From: Thalassospiraceae bacterium LMO-SO8
Lineage (GTDB): Bacteria > Pseudomonadota > Alphaproteobacteria > Rhodospirillales > Casp-alpha2
Assembly: GCA_031655335.1 (NCBI GenBank)
Contig: CP134226.1
Coordinates: 434,001-498,000 of the forward strand
DNA: 64,000 bases
Direction of reading: 5' to 3'
The position numbers and the translations under genes were made by a program. Position 1 is the first letter of the stretch, and each line of letters starts with the position of its first letter. Shown here one piece after another: positions 42,541 through 52,470 of this stretch. The notes under the pieces were generated by a model. The model saw only the letters and a list, made by a program, of their open reading frames with translations. It searched no databases and was not told the DNA's origin.

Positions 42541-43850
42541 TCGTCCCTCCCGATCAGGTCTTTGGCCTTGGCAAGGCAGGCACCGCGATCGGCCGTGAAG
42601 CCGCCGTCCTCCCACCAGGTTTCGAGCTGGCCGAGAACCTCGCCGACACGGGGCCCGGGGGCAAGCCCCAAGTCGACAAGGTCGCGGCCTTTGATGGGGA
42701 ATTCCCGCCCCCGCCAGCCAACCGCCGCCGCCAGAAGGTCGCGCCAGGCGGCGGAGCGCGCGGCGGGCAGGCGCGTGGCCGCCGCGATTTCGGCGGCCCA
42801 GCCAAGAATCACCAGATCACGGAAGGTTTCCGGCCCGATGCGGCGCAACAGCTTTTCGTGGTCAAGGGCGTCCTGGTCCGGCGTCGGCACCACGGCGGGC
42901 GCGGTCAGAGACAACAGACGGTCCGCCTGGGCGTTGGACAGGCGCAGGCGCCCCGCCACGGCCGACGCCCCATCGGCATCCGTATCCAGCAAGGCCGCCA
43001 GATTGCGCAGGGGATCGGCGGCAACACCGTCCATCAGCACGCCCCGCGTGGTCAACCAATTGACCAGACGCAGGCGCGTGACCTCGCCCGCCTCGGGCAG
43101 GATATGCTCGAGCACGCGGTATCCCTGCATCAACCGCACGACCTCCGCCGGCTGCGGCACCGAAAGAATCTTCAACAACTCGTCGCGCAGCCGCTCGCCC
43201 GAAAGGCCCGATAGCTTGGCCGCGTTGGCGCGGCAGGCGGCCAGCGCACCGCGGTCGGCGGGCGGACGGCCATAGCCCCCCCAAAACCGGAAAAAGCGAA
43301 GAATGCGCAAATAATCCTCGCCCACCCGGTCACTGGCGCGGCCGACGAAGCGGACCACCCCACGGGCCAGATCGGGCATGCCTTCGAATGGGTCGTAAAC
43401 ATCGCCGTCGGGCGTGCAGGACATGGCGTTGATGGTGAAGTCACGGCGCTTGGCGTCCTCGATCCAGTCGTCCGTGAATTCGACCCGTGCGTGGCGCCCG
43501 TCCGTTTCCGCGTCGCGACGGAGTGTCGTGATCTCGAACTTCCGGTCGCCGATCACGGCGGTCACCGTGCCGTGCTTGAGCCCCGTGGCGATCACCTTGA
43601 TCCCGGCGGCCTCAAGCCGCGCCATGACCTCTTCCGGCCGCAGCGGCGTCGCCGCATCGACATCGGTGACCGGGCGGCGGGCGATGGCGTCACGCACGCA
43701 GCCGCCGACGAAGCGCAGGTGATCCTTGCCCAGCACCTCGGCAAGCCGCCGGGTTTCCGGCCAAGCCAGCCAGCCCTCGATCGCCAGCTTGCCCAGCGGT
43801 TCGCGGCTGATCCCCCGGATTTCGACGTAATCGTCTTCCACCGCGCTCAC
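42537..43850 (-). CDS. cca: CCA tRNA nucleotidyltransferase / poly(A) polymerase family protein
   Basis: A 437-residue class II nucleotidyltransferase that adds or repairs the CCA end of tRNAs. Seen: FVGGCVRDAIARRPVTDVD with the catalytic Asp pair in DVDAAT, EFTDDWIEDAKRRDFTINAM, DPFEGMPDLARGVVRFVG, EDYLRILRFFRFWGGYG. The C-terminal half is the helical tRNA-binding part, of the alphaproteobacterial longer form. It follows a DUF6111 gene and is coupled to the SGNH hydrolase downstream. A poly(A) polymerase role cannot be excluded from sequence. Confidence 0.94.
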   Translation of the reverse strand: MSAVEDDYVEIRGISREPLGKLAIEGWLAWPETRRLAEVLGKDHLRFVGGCVRDAIARRPVTDVDAATPLRPEEVMARLEAAGIKVIATGLKHGTVTAVIGDRKFEITTLRRDAETDGRHARVEFTDDWIEDAKRRDFTINAMSCTPDGDVYDPFEGMPDLARGVVRFVGRASDRVGEDYLRILRFFRFWGGYGRPPADRGALAACRANAAKLSGLSGERLRDELLKILSVPQPAEVVRLMQGYRVLEHILPEAGEVTRLRLVNWLTTRGVLMDGVAADPLRNLAALLDTDADGASAVAGRLRLSNAQADRLLSLTAPAVVPTPDQDALDHEKLLRRIGPETFRDLVILGWAAEIAAATRLPAARSAAWRDLLAAAVGWRGREFPIKGRDLVDLGLAPGPRVGEVLGQLETWWEDGGFTADRGACLAKAKDLIGRDE

Positions 43851-43888
43851 TCGATCCCATTCCGGCGCCGGGCCCCGCCCGGCGCCGC

Positions 43889-44167
43889 TCAGTTGAATTT
43901 AGGGGGAATAATACGGCCGTCCTCGAAGCGTGGCGACTGATACCCGCCCTCGCCGGGGCCGACGCCGGTCATCGCGGCAAGCGCCAACAGCGTGACGATC
44001 ATCAGGCCCAGGCCCAAGACCAGGCACCAGAACAAGCCCCCGCGGGTGACTTCCGGCGGCCGGCCGCCCAGGGCCTCCGCCCGCTTGCGGTAATACCAGA
44101 CCCAGGCGAGATAGGCCGCCGTCGGCAGGACCAGCGGAAACACGTAATTGAACAGCAGCTTGATCAT
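43889..44167 (-). CDS. DUF6111 family small membrane protein
   Basis: A 92-residue protein with two hydrophobic segments (LLFNYVFPLVLPTAAYLAWV and LFWCLVLGLGLMIVTLLALA) flanking a basic loop (YYRKRAEALGGRPPEVTRG). The short soluble tail ends PPKFN. The length, topology and position between the CoA-type Nudix and CCA genes match DUF6111 proteins of alphaproteobacteria. Its ATG overlaps the Nudix stop by four bases. Function unknown. Confidence 0.82.
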   Translation of the reverse strand: MIKLLFNYVFPLVLPTAAYLAWVWYYRKRAEALGGRPPEVTRGGLFWCLVLGLGLMIVTLLALAAMTGVGPGEGGYQSPRFEDGRIIPPKFN

Positions 44168-44814
44168 GGCGTCGGCCTCACGCCCTGAAAATCGCGCCGG
44201 AAATCGGGGTCGGGGCCGTCGCCGACCAGCACGTCATACAGGTTCTTGACCATGCCGGCCGTGGCCCCCCAGATGAAGCGGTCCTGATAGGGCATGGCGT
44301 AGAAATCGCGGCGCGTGCCGTTGACCTCTCGCTTGTGGCGCTGGTGGTTGGCCGGGTCCATGAGGAAATTCAACGGCACCTCGAACACGTCCTCGACCTC
44401 GTGCGGGTCGGGTTCGATGTCGAACGGCGGCGTGACCAGCCCGACCACGGGGATGACGGAAAACCCGGTGCGCGTGATGTAGGGGGCAAGCCGCCCGATG
44501 ACGCGGATGCGGCTGCGGTGCAGGCCGACCTCTTCCTCCGTCTCGCGCAGCGCCGTGTCCTCGGCCGAGGTGTCTTCCGGGTCGGAATGGCCGCCGGGAA
44601 AGCTGATCTGTCCGGCATGGTGTTTCAGGTGCGACGTGCGCTGGGTGAACAGGGTGGTGACCTCCGTTTCGCGCTCGACCAGCGGAATCAGCACGGCGGC
44701 GGGCGTCAGGTCCGGCAGAATCCCCATGCCGGGATTCAGGTCGTGGTCGCCGCGCCGTGCCTCGGGGTCGCAGTCCAGCGCATCGAACCGATCGATCAGC
44801 CAATCAGGGGTCAT
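44164..44814 (-). CDS. CoA pyrophosphatase-type Nudix hydrolase
   Basis: A 216-residue Nudix enzyme. The Nudix box runs from GGHSDPEDTSAEDTALRET to EEEVGL, and the CoA-specific motif LFTQRTSHLKHHAGQISFPG precedes it, so the expected reaction is hydrolysis of CoA or its oxidised forms to phosphopantetheine and 3',5'-ADP. The start is the ATG at 44814 (MTPDWLIDRFDALDCD); the open frame beyond overlaps the DUF1285 gene. It lies 25 bases after DUF1285 on the same strand. Confidence 0.93.
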   Translation of the reverse strand: MTPDWLIDRFDALDCDPEARRGDHDLNPGMGILPDLTPAAVLIPLVERETEVTTLFTQRTSHLKHHAGQISFPGGHSDPEDTSAEDTALRETEEEVGLHRSRIRVIGRLAPYITRTGFSVIPVVGLVTPPFDIEPDPHEVEDVFEVPLNFLMDPANHQRHKREVNGTRRDFYAMPYQDRFIWGATAGMVKNLYDVLVGDGPDPDFRRDFQGVRPTP

Positions 44815-44839
44815 GTGCCGCCGGTCCTCGTGCCTGCCA

Positions 44840-45421
44840 TCATTCTTCCATGCGGCCGATGGAAAACAAACGGCCGCCACTCCATATACCGTAGATGTGC
44901 GCCCCATCGACGATTTCTTCAACGGCAAGGTCGACCAATTGATAATAGACCGACCGCGTCAGGCGTGCCTCAAGCCCCCGGTCCAGGCCCACATAGGGCC
45001 TGGGTTCCTGGGTTTCCGGGTCGATGTCGACGCGCAGCGGATGATCCGGGCCGAGCGCCACGGTTTGGTCAAGATTTGTCCGGAAAGTGACGTTCTGCGC
45101 CTGACCGCTGCCGGTGACCTCGGCCGCGACGGCCAGGAACGGCGCGTCCTCGACCCGGATGCGGCAGGCCTCGGCGGGGGTCAGCAGCCAGTGGTCGCCC
45201 GCGTCGTCACGGTGCAGAACCGTGGAAAACAGTTTGACCAGTTCTTTCCGTCCGATGGGAGAGCCGAGATAATACCAGGTGCCGTCCAGGCCGATGCGCA
45301 TGTCGATATCGCCGCACAAGGTCTGGCGCGGGCCGAGGGCGATTCCCACGGGCCCCGCAAGGTCGCCGGCGGGTGGGGCCGAGCCGATGAAGGAGCGAAG
45401 ATCTGGTGTATTTTCAGACAT
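44840..45421 (-). CDS. DUF1285 family protein
   Basis: A 193-residue soluble protein matching DUF1285: GDIDMRIGLDGTWYYLGSPI, RKELVKLFSTVLHRDDAGDH, YWLLTPAE-like start of the second half, and YVGLDRGLEARLTRSVYYQL. It is divergent from the moxR gene with a 95-base gap. DUF1285 genes commonly flank MoxR/DUF58 operons in alphaproteobacteria. The biochemical role is unknown. Confidence 0.9.
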   Translation of the reverse strand: MSENTPDLRSFIGSAPPAGDLAGPVGIALGPRQTLCGDIDMRIGLDGTWYYLGSPIGRKELVKLFSTVLHRDDAGDHWLLTPAEACRIRVEDAPFLAVAAEVTGSGQAQNVTFRTNLDQTVALGPDHPLRVDIDPETQEPRPYVGLDRGLEARLTRSVYYQLVDLAVEEIVDGAHIYGIWSGGRLFSIGRMEE

Positions 45422-45516
45422 GGTTTCGATGATACGCTATCCGCAGCTACGCGATCTCTGGTGGACGGGGTCGACCCCGTCCTGTTCTCTTATATCATTG
45501 AACGGAGGCGTCTTCC

Positions 45517-46539
45517 GTGACGACCAACACCAAGAATAAGGCAACCGGGGACGGTGGCAACACCGACGACCTGGTTGACGCCATCGACGGCCTGGTCGAC
45601 GACATCGCCAAGGTCCGCGACGGCGTGGGCCGGGTCATTTTCGGCCAGGAAACGGTTATCGAGGAAACCCTGATCACCCTGCTGGCCGGCGGCCATTGCC
45701 TGCTGGTCGGGGTGCCCGGCCTGGGCAAGACCCGGCTGGTGGAAACGCTGGGCAAGGTGTTCGGGATGGACGAAAAGCGCGTCCAGTTCACGCCCGACCT
45801 GATGCCCGGCGACATCCTGGGCTCCGAGGTGCTGGAGGAAAGCGAAAGCGGCAAGCGCGGCTTCCGCTTCGTCAAGGGGCCCGTATTCTGCCAACTGCTG
45901 ATGGCCGACGAAATCAACCGCGCCAGCCCGCGCACCCAGTCGGCCCTGCTGCAGGCCATGCAGGAACACCGGGTCTCCGTCGCCGGGCAGTACCACGACC
46001 TGCCCAAACCGTTCCACGTTCTGGCGACCCAGAATCCGCTGGAACAGGAAGGCACCTACCCCCTGCCGGAGGCCCAGCTCGACCGTTTCTTCATGCAGGT
46101 CGACGTGACCCATCCGGACCTGGAAACGGAACGGGAAATCCTCATCAAGACGACGGGCGCCGATACCCAGGACGCCAAGCGGGTCATGGACCCCAAGGCC
46201 CTGATGCGCGCCCAGTCCCTGGTCCGCCATGTGCCCGTGGGCGAAAGCGTGGCCGAGGCGATTCTGAAGGTGGTCCGGGCCGGGCGGCCCGATGCCTCGG
46301 ACCTGCCGGAAATCCGCAATTACGTGTCCTGGGGCCCGGGGCCGCGCGCGAGCCAGGCCCTGATGCTGGGCGTGCGCGCGCGGGCCATGATCCAGGGCCG
46401 CCTGTCGCCCTCGGTCGAGGACGTCTACGCCCTCGCCCATCCGATCCTGCGCCACCGCATGGCGCTGACCTTCGGCGCCCGCGCCGAGGGCGTGACCGTC
46501 GGCCAGATCATCGACCGCCTCTGCCAGATCATCGAATAG
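45517..46539 (+). CDS. MoxR-family AAA+ ATPase
   Basis: A 340-residue chaperone-like ATPase. Walker A GVPGLGKT is at 65-72, Walker B LLMADEINRASPRTQSALL has Asp130 and Glu131, and the C-terminal AAA lid is present. Translation starts at GTG after GGAGG. It heads an operon with DUF58 and two large BatA/vWA-related membrane proteins. MoxR proteins are thought to help assemble or activate partner vWA proteins, which fits this operon. The client is unknown. Confidence 0.95.
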   Translation: MTTNTKNKATGDGGNTDDLVDAIDGLVDDIAKVRDGVGRVIFGQETVIEETLITLLAGGHCLLVGVPGLGKTRLVETLGKVFGMDEKRVQFTPDLMPGDILGSEVLEESESGKRGFRFVKGPVFCQLLMADEINRASPRTQSALLQAMQEHRVSVAGQYHDLPKPFHVLATQNPLEQEGTYPLPEAQLDRFFMQVDVTHPDLETEREILIKTTGADTQDAKRVMDPKALMRAQSLVRHVPVGESVAEAILKVVRAGRPDASDLPEIRNYVSWGPGPRASQALMLGVRARAMIQGRLSPSVEDVYALAHPILRHRMALTFGARAEGVTVGQIIDRLCQIIE

Positions 46540-46576
46540 GAGGCGACCCGCGCAACGGCCCAAGGGCAAACAACGC

Positions 46577-47467
46577 ATGGCGAACCCGCTGGACACACCC
46601 GACCTTCACCACCAGGCCGAAACCGCGGCCTCGGGCCTGCCGCCGCTTCTGGTGGCGGCCGAGCGCGTGGCGTCCACGGTCAGCCAGGGCGTGCATGGCC
46701 GGCGGCGGGTCGGCCAGGGCGAGACCTTCTGGCAGTTCCGGCGCTATGAATTCGGTGATTCGACGCAGCTGATCGACTGGCGGCAGTCGGCGAAATCCGA
46801 TCCGGTCTACGTCCGCGAAATGGAATGGGAGGCGGCGCAGAGTGTGTGGCTGTGGGCCGACGGATCGCCGTCGATGGATTACGCCTCCGACGGCGGCCCC
46901 CTATCCAAGGGCTGGCGGGCCAAGGTTCTGGCCGTCGCCCTGACCTCGCTTCTGGTCCGTGCCGGCGAACGCATCGCCCTGATGGGCACGGGCATGATCC
47001 CGTCCACGGGCCGCAATACCCTGCTGCGGATCGCAACCGCCCTGGAACGGGCGGAGACGGGCGCCACCGGCAGCCTGCCCGGCCCGGAATTCGTACCGCG
47101 CCACGGGCGCGTCGTGCTGTTCGGCGATTTCCTGGCGCCCTTGGGCGAAACCCGCAAGGCCATCGCCCGCCTGTCGGACCACGGGGTCGAGGGCCATTTG
47201 GTGCAGATCCTGGACCCGGCCGAGGAAACCCTGCCGTTCGACGGACGGGTCGAATTCGAAGGGCCCGAGGGCGAGGGCCGGATCATGATCGGGCGCGTCG
47301 AAAGCGTGCGCCAAGCCTACCGCGAGGAGCTGGCCCACCATCAAGCCGGGCTCGACGCCGTGGCGCGGTCCTTCGGATGGAGTCTGACCCGCCACATGAC
47401 CCACCGCCCGCCCGAGACCGTGCTGATGACGCTCTATCAGCTGCTGTCTCAGGTCATCCGGCACTAG
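46577..47467 (+). CDS. DUF58 family protein
   Basis: A 296-residue protein with the DUF58 signature RRRVGQGETFWQFRRYEFGD followed by IDWRQSAKSDPVYVREMEWE, then a vWA-like core (VWLWADGSPSMDY, a metal-site-like DGSPS). No membrane segment. Second gene of the MoxR operon, 37 bases after moxR. DUF58 proteins partner with MoxR ATPases in envelope stress tolerance in several bacteria (known context); the exact function is not established. Confidence 0.94.
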   Translation: MANPLDTPDLHHQAETAASGLPPLLVAAERVASTVSQGVHGRRRVGQGETFWQFRRYEFGDSTQLIDWRQSAKSDPVYVREMEWEAAQSVWLWADGSPSMDYASDGGPLSKGWRAKVLAVALTSLLVRAGERIALMGTGMIPSTGRNTLLRIATALERAETGATGSLPGPEFVPRHGRVVLFGDFLAPLGETRKAIARLSDHGVEGHLVQILDPAEETLPFDGRVEFEGPEGEGRIMIGRVESVRQAYREELAHHQAGLDAVARSFGWSLTRHMTHRPPETVLMTLYQLLSQVIRH

Positions 47468-47487
47468 GCGGGGGAGACGGCTGACCC

Positions 47488-50262
47488 ATGCTCGCGTTCG
47501 GATCCTTCGCATTTCTGGCCCCCTGGGCGCTGCTCGGCCTGCTCGCCCTGCCGGTCATCTGGTGGCTGCTGCGCCTGACCCCGCCGGCGCCGACACGTGT
47601 CACCTTCCCGCCGTTCCGCCTGCTGCTGGGCCTGGTCACGCGCGAGGAAAGCTCCGCCAAGACGCCGCCCTGGCTGATCCTCCTGCGCCTCGCCATCGCG
47701 GCCCTTTTGGTCCTGGCCGCCGCCGGCCCGTTGATCAACCAGGCGGCCCAGTGGCAGGGCTCGGGCCCGCTGGTCCTGGCCGTCGACAACGGCTGGTCCG
47801 CCGCCAAGGGCTGGCCGGAACGCCAACGCCTGCTGATCCAATTGACCGATCAGGCGGCGCGCGACGGCCGTCCGGTCACCGTCGTCACCACCGCCGCCCC
47901 GCCGGCCGGCGCGGGCACGGAGCGGGTCCATGTCTTCACCCCGCGTCAGGCTCAGGAATTCGCCCAGACCCTGCAGCCGCGCCCCTGGCCGTCCGACCAT
48001 ACGGTAACGCTCGAAGCGATGGAGCAAAGCCCCCTTGCCCAGGACCGCGGCGCCCAGGTCGTATGGCTGTCGGACGGGCTCGACCACGGGGCCGCCGACG
48101 CCTTCGCCCGGGGCCTGGCCAAATTCGGGCCGCTGACCGTCGTCACCGACGGTCCCGGCACGGTCATGCCCAAGGTTCTCCGCCCGCCCGTACTGGACGG
48201 CGGCGCCATTACCGTGCGCGTGGAACGGGCCGACGCGCGGGCCGAGGAATCCCAATTTCTGCGCGCCTTCGCCCTCGACGGGCGGCTGATCGCGCGCGAA
48301 GAAGTTCTGTTCAACGCCGGCGACGCCGCCGCCGAGGTGCGTCTCGACCTGCCGGCGGAAATGGCCAACAGGCTGGTCCGCCTGGACCTGGAAGACGCCG
48401 GATCGGCGGCCGCCGTGATCCTGCTGGACGAACGCTGGCGGCGGCGGCCGGTCGGCATCGTGACCGGCGACGGCGGGGCCGAACTGCCGCTGCTGTCTTC
48501 CGTGTTCTACCTGACCCGGGCGCTGGAGCCGTTCAGCGAGGTCCGCCAGGGCACCATCGGCGGCCTGTTGCGCCGACAGCTCGCCCTGATGATTCTGCCC
48601 GACCCCGGCACCATCGTCGGCCCCGACCGCGCCGCCATCAAGACCTGGATGGAGGACGGCGGCGTCGCGCTCCGCTTCGCCGGGCCGCTGCTGGCCCAGG
48701 CGACCAGCGGCCAGGCCGTCCAGGGCGGCGACATGCCGCTGGTTCCGGTGCCGCTGCGCCGGGGTGACCGGGTGATCGGCGGCGCCATGTCCTGGACCCA
48801 ACCTGCCGGCCTTGCGCCGTTCGACGGGGAAAGCCCGTTCAACGGCCTGGCCGTGCCGCCCGACGTCACGGTGACCCGCCAGGTACTGGCGCAGCCGTCG
48901 CTGGACCTGGAACGCAAGACCTGGGCGCGGCTGTCCGACGGCACGCCCCTGGTCACCGCCGAGCGCCAGGGCAAGGGATGGCTGGTGCTGTTCCACACCA
49001 CGGCCAACACGCAATGGTCCAACCTGGCCCTGTCCGGCCTGCTGGTCGAAATGCTGCAACGGCTGGTCGGCCTCAGCCAGGGCGTGGTCGATACCGGCCA
49101 CGGACCGCCGCTGGAGCCGATCCAAACGCTGGATGCCTTCGGCGCGCTGGGCGACGCGCCGCCGGACACGGGCTCGATCGCCCAGGGTGCTTTTGCCGCA
49201 ACGCCCGTATCGCCGCTGCATCCGCCGGGGCTGTACGGCCGCGGCAACGACCGCCGGGCCCTCAACCTGGGGCGCGACGCGGCGGTGCCGAAACCGCTCG
49301 GCGAACTGTCCGTGGCGGCGGCGCGCGCGACCTACGGCGGCAGCCCGGCCATCGACATCCGGCCCTGGCTGTTCATCCTGGCGGCCCTGCTATCGCTCGC
49401 CGATTTCGCGGTCAGCCTGTGGCTGCGCGGCCTGCTGCGCATCCCGCGCCTGGCGGCACCCCTGCTGGCGCTGGTGCTGGCCGGGGCCGCCAGCACGGCG
49501 ACGGCCCAGGAAATCACCGTGGCCCCGCGCGCCGGCCCCGCCAAACAGCACACGGGCGCCGACGCCTATGCCCTTGAAAACAGCACCCAGACCCGCCTCG
49601 CCTATGTCCTGACCGGCGACGCGGAAACGGACCGAATCAGCCGCCTCGGCCTGACGGGTCTCAGCCTCATCGTGCGGCGGCGCACGGCGGCGGAACTGTC
49701 TGATCCCCAGGGCGTCGATCCGGACCGTGACGATCTGTCGTTCTTCCCGCTGATGTACTGGCCCGTCGTGGCCGGGGCCGCCGACATGACCGAAACCGCG
49801 CGGACCAAGGTCAACGCCTACATGCAGAACGGTGGCACCATCCTGTTCGACACCCGAGACCGCGCGGGCGGCGCGGACCTGAGCGAGCTTCGCGCCCTGG
49901 CGCGCAAGCTCGACATTCCGCCCCTGGTGGTCGCCCCGGCCAACCATGTGCTGACCCGGTCGTTCTACCTGTTGCAGGATTTTCCCGGACGCTGGACCGG
50001 AAGCGCCCTTTGGGTCGAGCGGGCGGGGGCGCGGATCAACGACGGCGTGTCGCCGGTGCTGGCCGGCGGCAACGACTGGGCCGCCGCCTGGGCCTTGGAC
50101 GAAGACACGCAACAGGCCCTCTTCCCCGCCGTGCCGGGCGGCGAGCGTCAGCGTGAACTGGCCTTCCGCTTCGGCATCAATCTGGTGATGTACGTGCTGA
50201 CCGGCAATTACAAGGCCGACCAGGTGCACCTGCCGGCGATCATCCGGAGGCTCGGCCAATGA
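47488..50262 (+). CDS. BatA-like N-terminal domain and DUF4159 membrane protein
   Basis: A 924-residue inner-membrane protein. The N-terminus has the aerotolerance/BatA pair of helices (FLAPWALLGLLALPVIWWLL and LILLRLAIAALLVLAAAGPL). A large soluble region with a vWA-like part (LVLAVDNGWSA) follows. A central membrane segment (WLFILAALLSLADFAVSLWL) precedes a second hydrophobic stretch. The C-terminal about 230 residues are a DUF4159 domain (YWPVVAGAADMTETARTKV). Third gene of the MoxR operon; its stop overlaps the next ATG (ATGA). It may be a scaffold for the vWA partners in the membrane. Confidence 0.88.
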   Translation: MLAFGSFAFLAPWALLGLLALPVIWWLLRLTPPAPTRVTFPPFRLLLGLVTREESSAKTPPWLILLRLAIAALLVLAAAGPLINQAAQWQGSGPLVLAVDNGWSAAKGWPERQRLLIQLTDQAARDGRPVTVVTTAAPPAGAGTERVHVFTPRQAQEFAQTLQPRPWPSDHTVTLEAMEQSPLAQDRGAQVVWLSDGLDHGAADAFARGLAKFGPLTVVTDGPGTVMPKVLRPPVLDGGAITVRVERADARAEESQFLRAFALDGRLIAREEVLFNAGDAAAEVRLDLPAEMANRLVRLDLEDAGSAAAVILLDERWRRRPVGIVTGDGGAELPLLSSVFYLTRALEPFSEVRQGTIGGLLRRQLALMILPDPGTIVGPDRAAIKTWMEDGGVALRFAGPLLAQATSGQAVQGGDMPLVPVPLRRGDRVIGGAMSWTQPAGLAPFDGESPFNGLAVPPDVTVTRQVLAQPSLDLERKTWARLSDGTPLVTAERQGKGWLVLFHTTANTQWSNLALSGLLVEMLQRLVGLSQGVVDTGHGPPLEPIQTLDAFGALGDAPPDTGSIAQGAFAATPVSPLHPPGLYGRGNDRRALNLGRDAAVPKPLGELSVAAARATYGGSPAIDIRPWLFILAALLSLADFAVSLWLRGLLRIPRLAAPLLALVLAGAASTATAQEITVAPRAGPAKQHTGADAYALENSTQTRLAYVLTGDAETDRISRLGLTGLSLIVRRRTAAELSDPQGVDPDRDDLSFFPLMYWPVVAGAADMTETARTKVNAYMQNGGTILFDTRDRAGGADLSELRALARKLDIPPLVVAPANHVLTRSFYLLQDFPGRWTGSALWVERAGARINDGVSPVLAGGNDWAAAWALDEDTQQALFPAVPGGERQRELAFRFGINLVMYVLTGNYKADQVHLPAIIRRLGQ

Positions 50263-52358
50263 TGTCCGCCGCCGCCGTGCAGTTCTCGCCCCTGGTGCCC
50301 GCGGCCGTGCTGGCCCTGATCGGCGCGATCGGGCTGGCGCTGCTGGCCGTAGGTCTGTACCGGCGGGCGGCGGGGTCGTTGTTCCGCTTCCTGTTTCTCT
50401 GCGTGATGTTGCTGGCCTTGGCCGATCCCCGCATCGTCAACGAAAAGCGCGAGACGCAACCCGACGAGGCCTTGATCGTCATCGACCGCACGTCGAGCCA
50501 GAAGACGGGCGAGCGGCGCAAGCAGAGCTCCGACGCCGAGGAAGCCCTGGTCGCCGCCCTGGACCGCCAGGAGAACCTGGAATACCGCATCGTCGAAGTC
50601 ACCGATTCCGCCACCGACGACCGCCCGGGCACCCGCCTGATGGAAGCCCTGGCCACGGCCTCGGCCGACATTTCGCCGAACCGTTTCGCCGGCGCCGTGA
50701 TCATCACCGACGGCCAGGTCCACGACCTGCCCAAGGACATCGCCGACGGCAAGGTGCCCGGCGTTCGCGGACCGTTGCACGTATTGTTGACCGGCAAGCG
50801 CGACGAAATCGACCGCCGTCTGATCATCAAGAACGCGCCCGGATACGGCATCGTCGGCAAGGAGGTCACCCTGACCTACCGGATCGAGGACAAGCACGCC
50901 AAGACCGACGGCACAACGGCCCGCCCGTCGGCCCGGGTCGAGTTCAAGATCGACGGCGCCGAGGGCACGACCGCCCTGGTCCCCGTGGGCGAGGACCAGA
51001 CCTTCACCTTCAAGCTGGAACACGCGGGGGCGTCGCTGGCCGAAATGTCGGTGGCGCCGGCCGAGGGCGAACTGTCGACGGTCAACAACCGGGCCCTGGT
51101 GTCCGTCAACGGGGTGCGCGACCGCCTGCGCGTGCTGCTGATTTCGGGCCAGCCGCACGCGGCGGAACGCACCTGGCGCAACCTGCTGAAGTCGGACCCC
51201 TCCGTCGATCTGGTCCATTTCACCATCCTGCGCCCGCCCGACAAGGACGATTTCACGCCCTTGAACGAACTGGCGCTGATCGCCTTTCCGACCCACGAGT
51301 TGTTCGTGGAGCGTCTGGACGAGTTCGATTTGATCGTGTTCGACCGCTATCTCAAGCGCGGCGTGTTGCAGCCCCAGCACCTGGCCAACATCGCCGAGCG
51401 GGTGCGCCAGGGCGGCGCCCTGTTGATGGCCGTGGGCCCGGAATTCGCGGGTCGGTCGAGCCTCTACCACACGCCGCTGCGGGAAATCCTGCCGGCGGCC
51501 CCCACGGGCGAGGTGCTGGAATCCGGGTTCCGGCCCCGGGTTTCCGACACCGGCCTGCGCCATCCGGTGACGGCGGCCCTGATGCCGCCCGGCACCGATC
51601 CCAAGGCGGACCCCGTCTGGGGCCGCTGGTTCCGCCAGATCCCGGGCGACGCCTCGGCGGGCGTGTCGCTGATGACCGGCCTGCAAGAGAAACCGATCCT
51701 GCTGCTCGACCGTATCGGCAAGGGCCGCGTGGCGCAGGTCATGTCGGACCATATCTGGCTGTGGGCGCGGGGCTACGACGGCGGCGGGCCGCAGGGCGAA
51801 CTGCTGCGCCGTCTGGCCCATTGGCTGATGCGCGAACCGGACCTGGAGGAAGAGGCCCTGCACGCCCGCGTGCGCGCCGGCAAACTGACCGTAGAGCGGC
51901 GCAGCCTGAAGGACGCCGTCGCCAAGGTCACGGTCACCGCCCCTTCGGGCGAGGTTCAGGAACTGGAATTAAGGAACGCCCAGCCCGGCCTGTGGCGGGG
52001 TGAACTGGCGGCGGCGGAAATCGGGCTGTACCGCCTGAGCGACGGCGAGCATCAGGCCCTGGTCGCATCCGGCGAATTGAACCCGCTGGAACTGTCGGAC
52101 CTGCGCGCCACGGACGCGGTCCTGACGCCGGTCACGGAGATCACGGGCGGGTCCGTGCGTTGGCTGACGGACGGCGTGCCCGACGTGCGCCGCGTCGATC
52201 CGGGCCGAGACCTGGCCGGGCGCGGCTGGGTCGGGTTGGTCGCCCACAAGGCCTATGTCGTGACGGGGCTGAAGGACATTCCCCTGCTGTCCGGGCTGTT
52301 GCTCGCCGTGCTCGCGCTCGGCACCCTGATGGCCGCCTGGTGGCGCGAAGGGCGCTGA
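50259..52358 (+). CDS. Large membrane protein of the MoxR/Bat-like operon (vWA/glutamine-amidotransferase-like)
   Basis: A 699-residue protein with two N-terminal helices (AAVLALIGAIGLALLAVGLY and LFRFLFLCVMLLALADPRIV), a large periplasmic-type region and a C-terminal helix (LLSGLLLAVLALGTLMAAW). A segment around residues 340-400 (FDLIVFDRYLKRGVLQPQHL, RQGGALLMAVGPEFAG) resembles class I glutamine-amidotransferase-like domains, without a visible catalytic triad. The start overlaps DUF4159 by four bases. It completes the four-gene operon; operon-level role inferred. Confidence 0.85.
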   Translation: MMSAAAVQFSPLVPAAVLALIGAIGLALLAVGLYRRAAGSLFRFLFLCVMLLALADPRIVNEKRETQPDEALIVIDRTSSQKTGERRKQSSDAEEALVAALDRQENLEYRIVEVTDSATDDRPGTRLMEALATASADISPNRFAGAVIITDGQVHDLPKDIADGKVPGVRGPLHVLLTGKRDEIDRRLIIKNAPGYGIVGKEVTLTYRIEDKHAKTDGTTARPSARVEFKIDGAEGTTALVPVGEDQTFTFKLEHAGASLAEMSVAPAEGELSTVNNRALVSVNGVRDRLRVLLISGQPHAAERTWRNLLKSDPSVDLVHFTILRPPDKDDFTPLNELALIAFPTHELFVERLDEFDLIVFDRYLKRGVLQPQHLANIAERVRQGGALLMAVGPEFAGRSSLYHTPLREILPAAPTGEVLESGFRPRVSDTGLRHPVTAALMPPGTDPKADPVWGRWFRQIPGDASAGVSLMTGLQEKPILLLDRIGKGRVAQVMSDHIWLWARGYDGGGPQGELLRRLAHWLMREPDLEEEALHARVRAGKLTVERRSLKDAVAKVTVTAPSGEVQELELRNAQPGLWRGELAAAEIGLYRLSDGEHQALVASGELNPLELSDLRATDAVLTPVTEITGGSVRWLTDGVPDVRRVDPGRDLAGRGWVGLVAHKAYVVTGLKDIPLLSGLLLAVLALGTLMAAWWREGR

Positions 52359-52470
52359 TCCCCCGTTCCGGGCATTGCGCCGGGCAAGCCGGCGTGATTA
52401 TCATGCCCCCAGGGGGGCGCATTTGATCCGACCCGGCGGGAAAAGCCGGGCGGCATCGGAGGAAACGCCC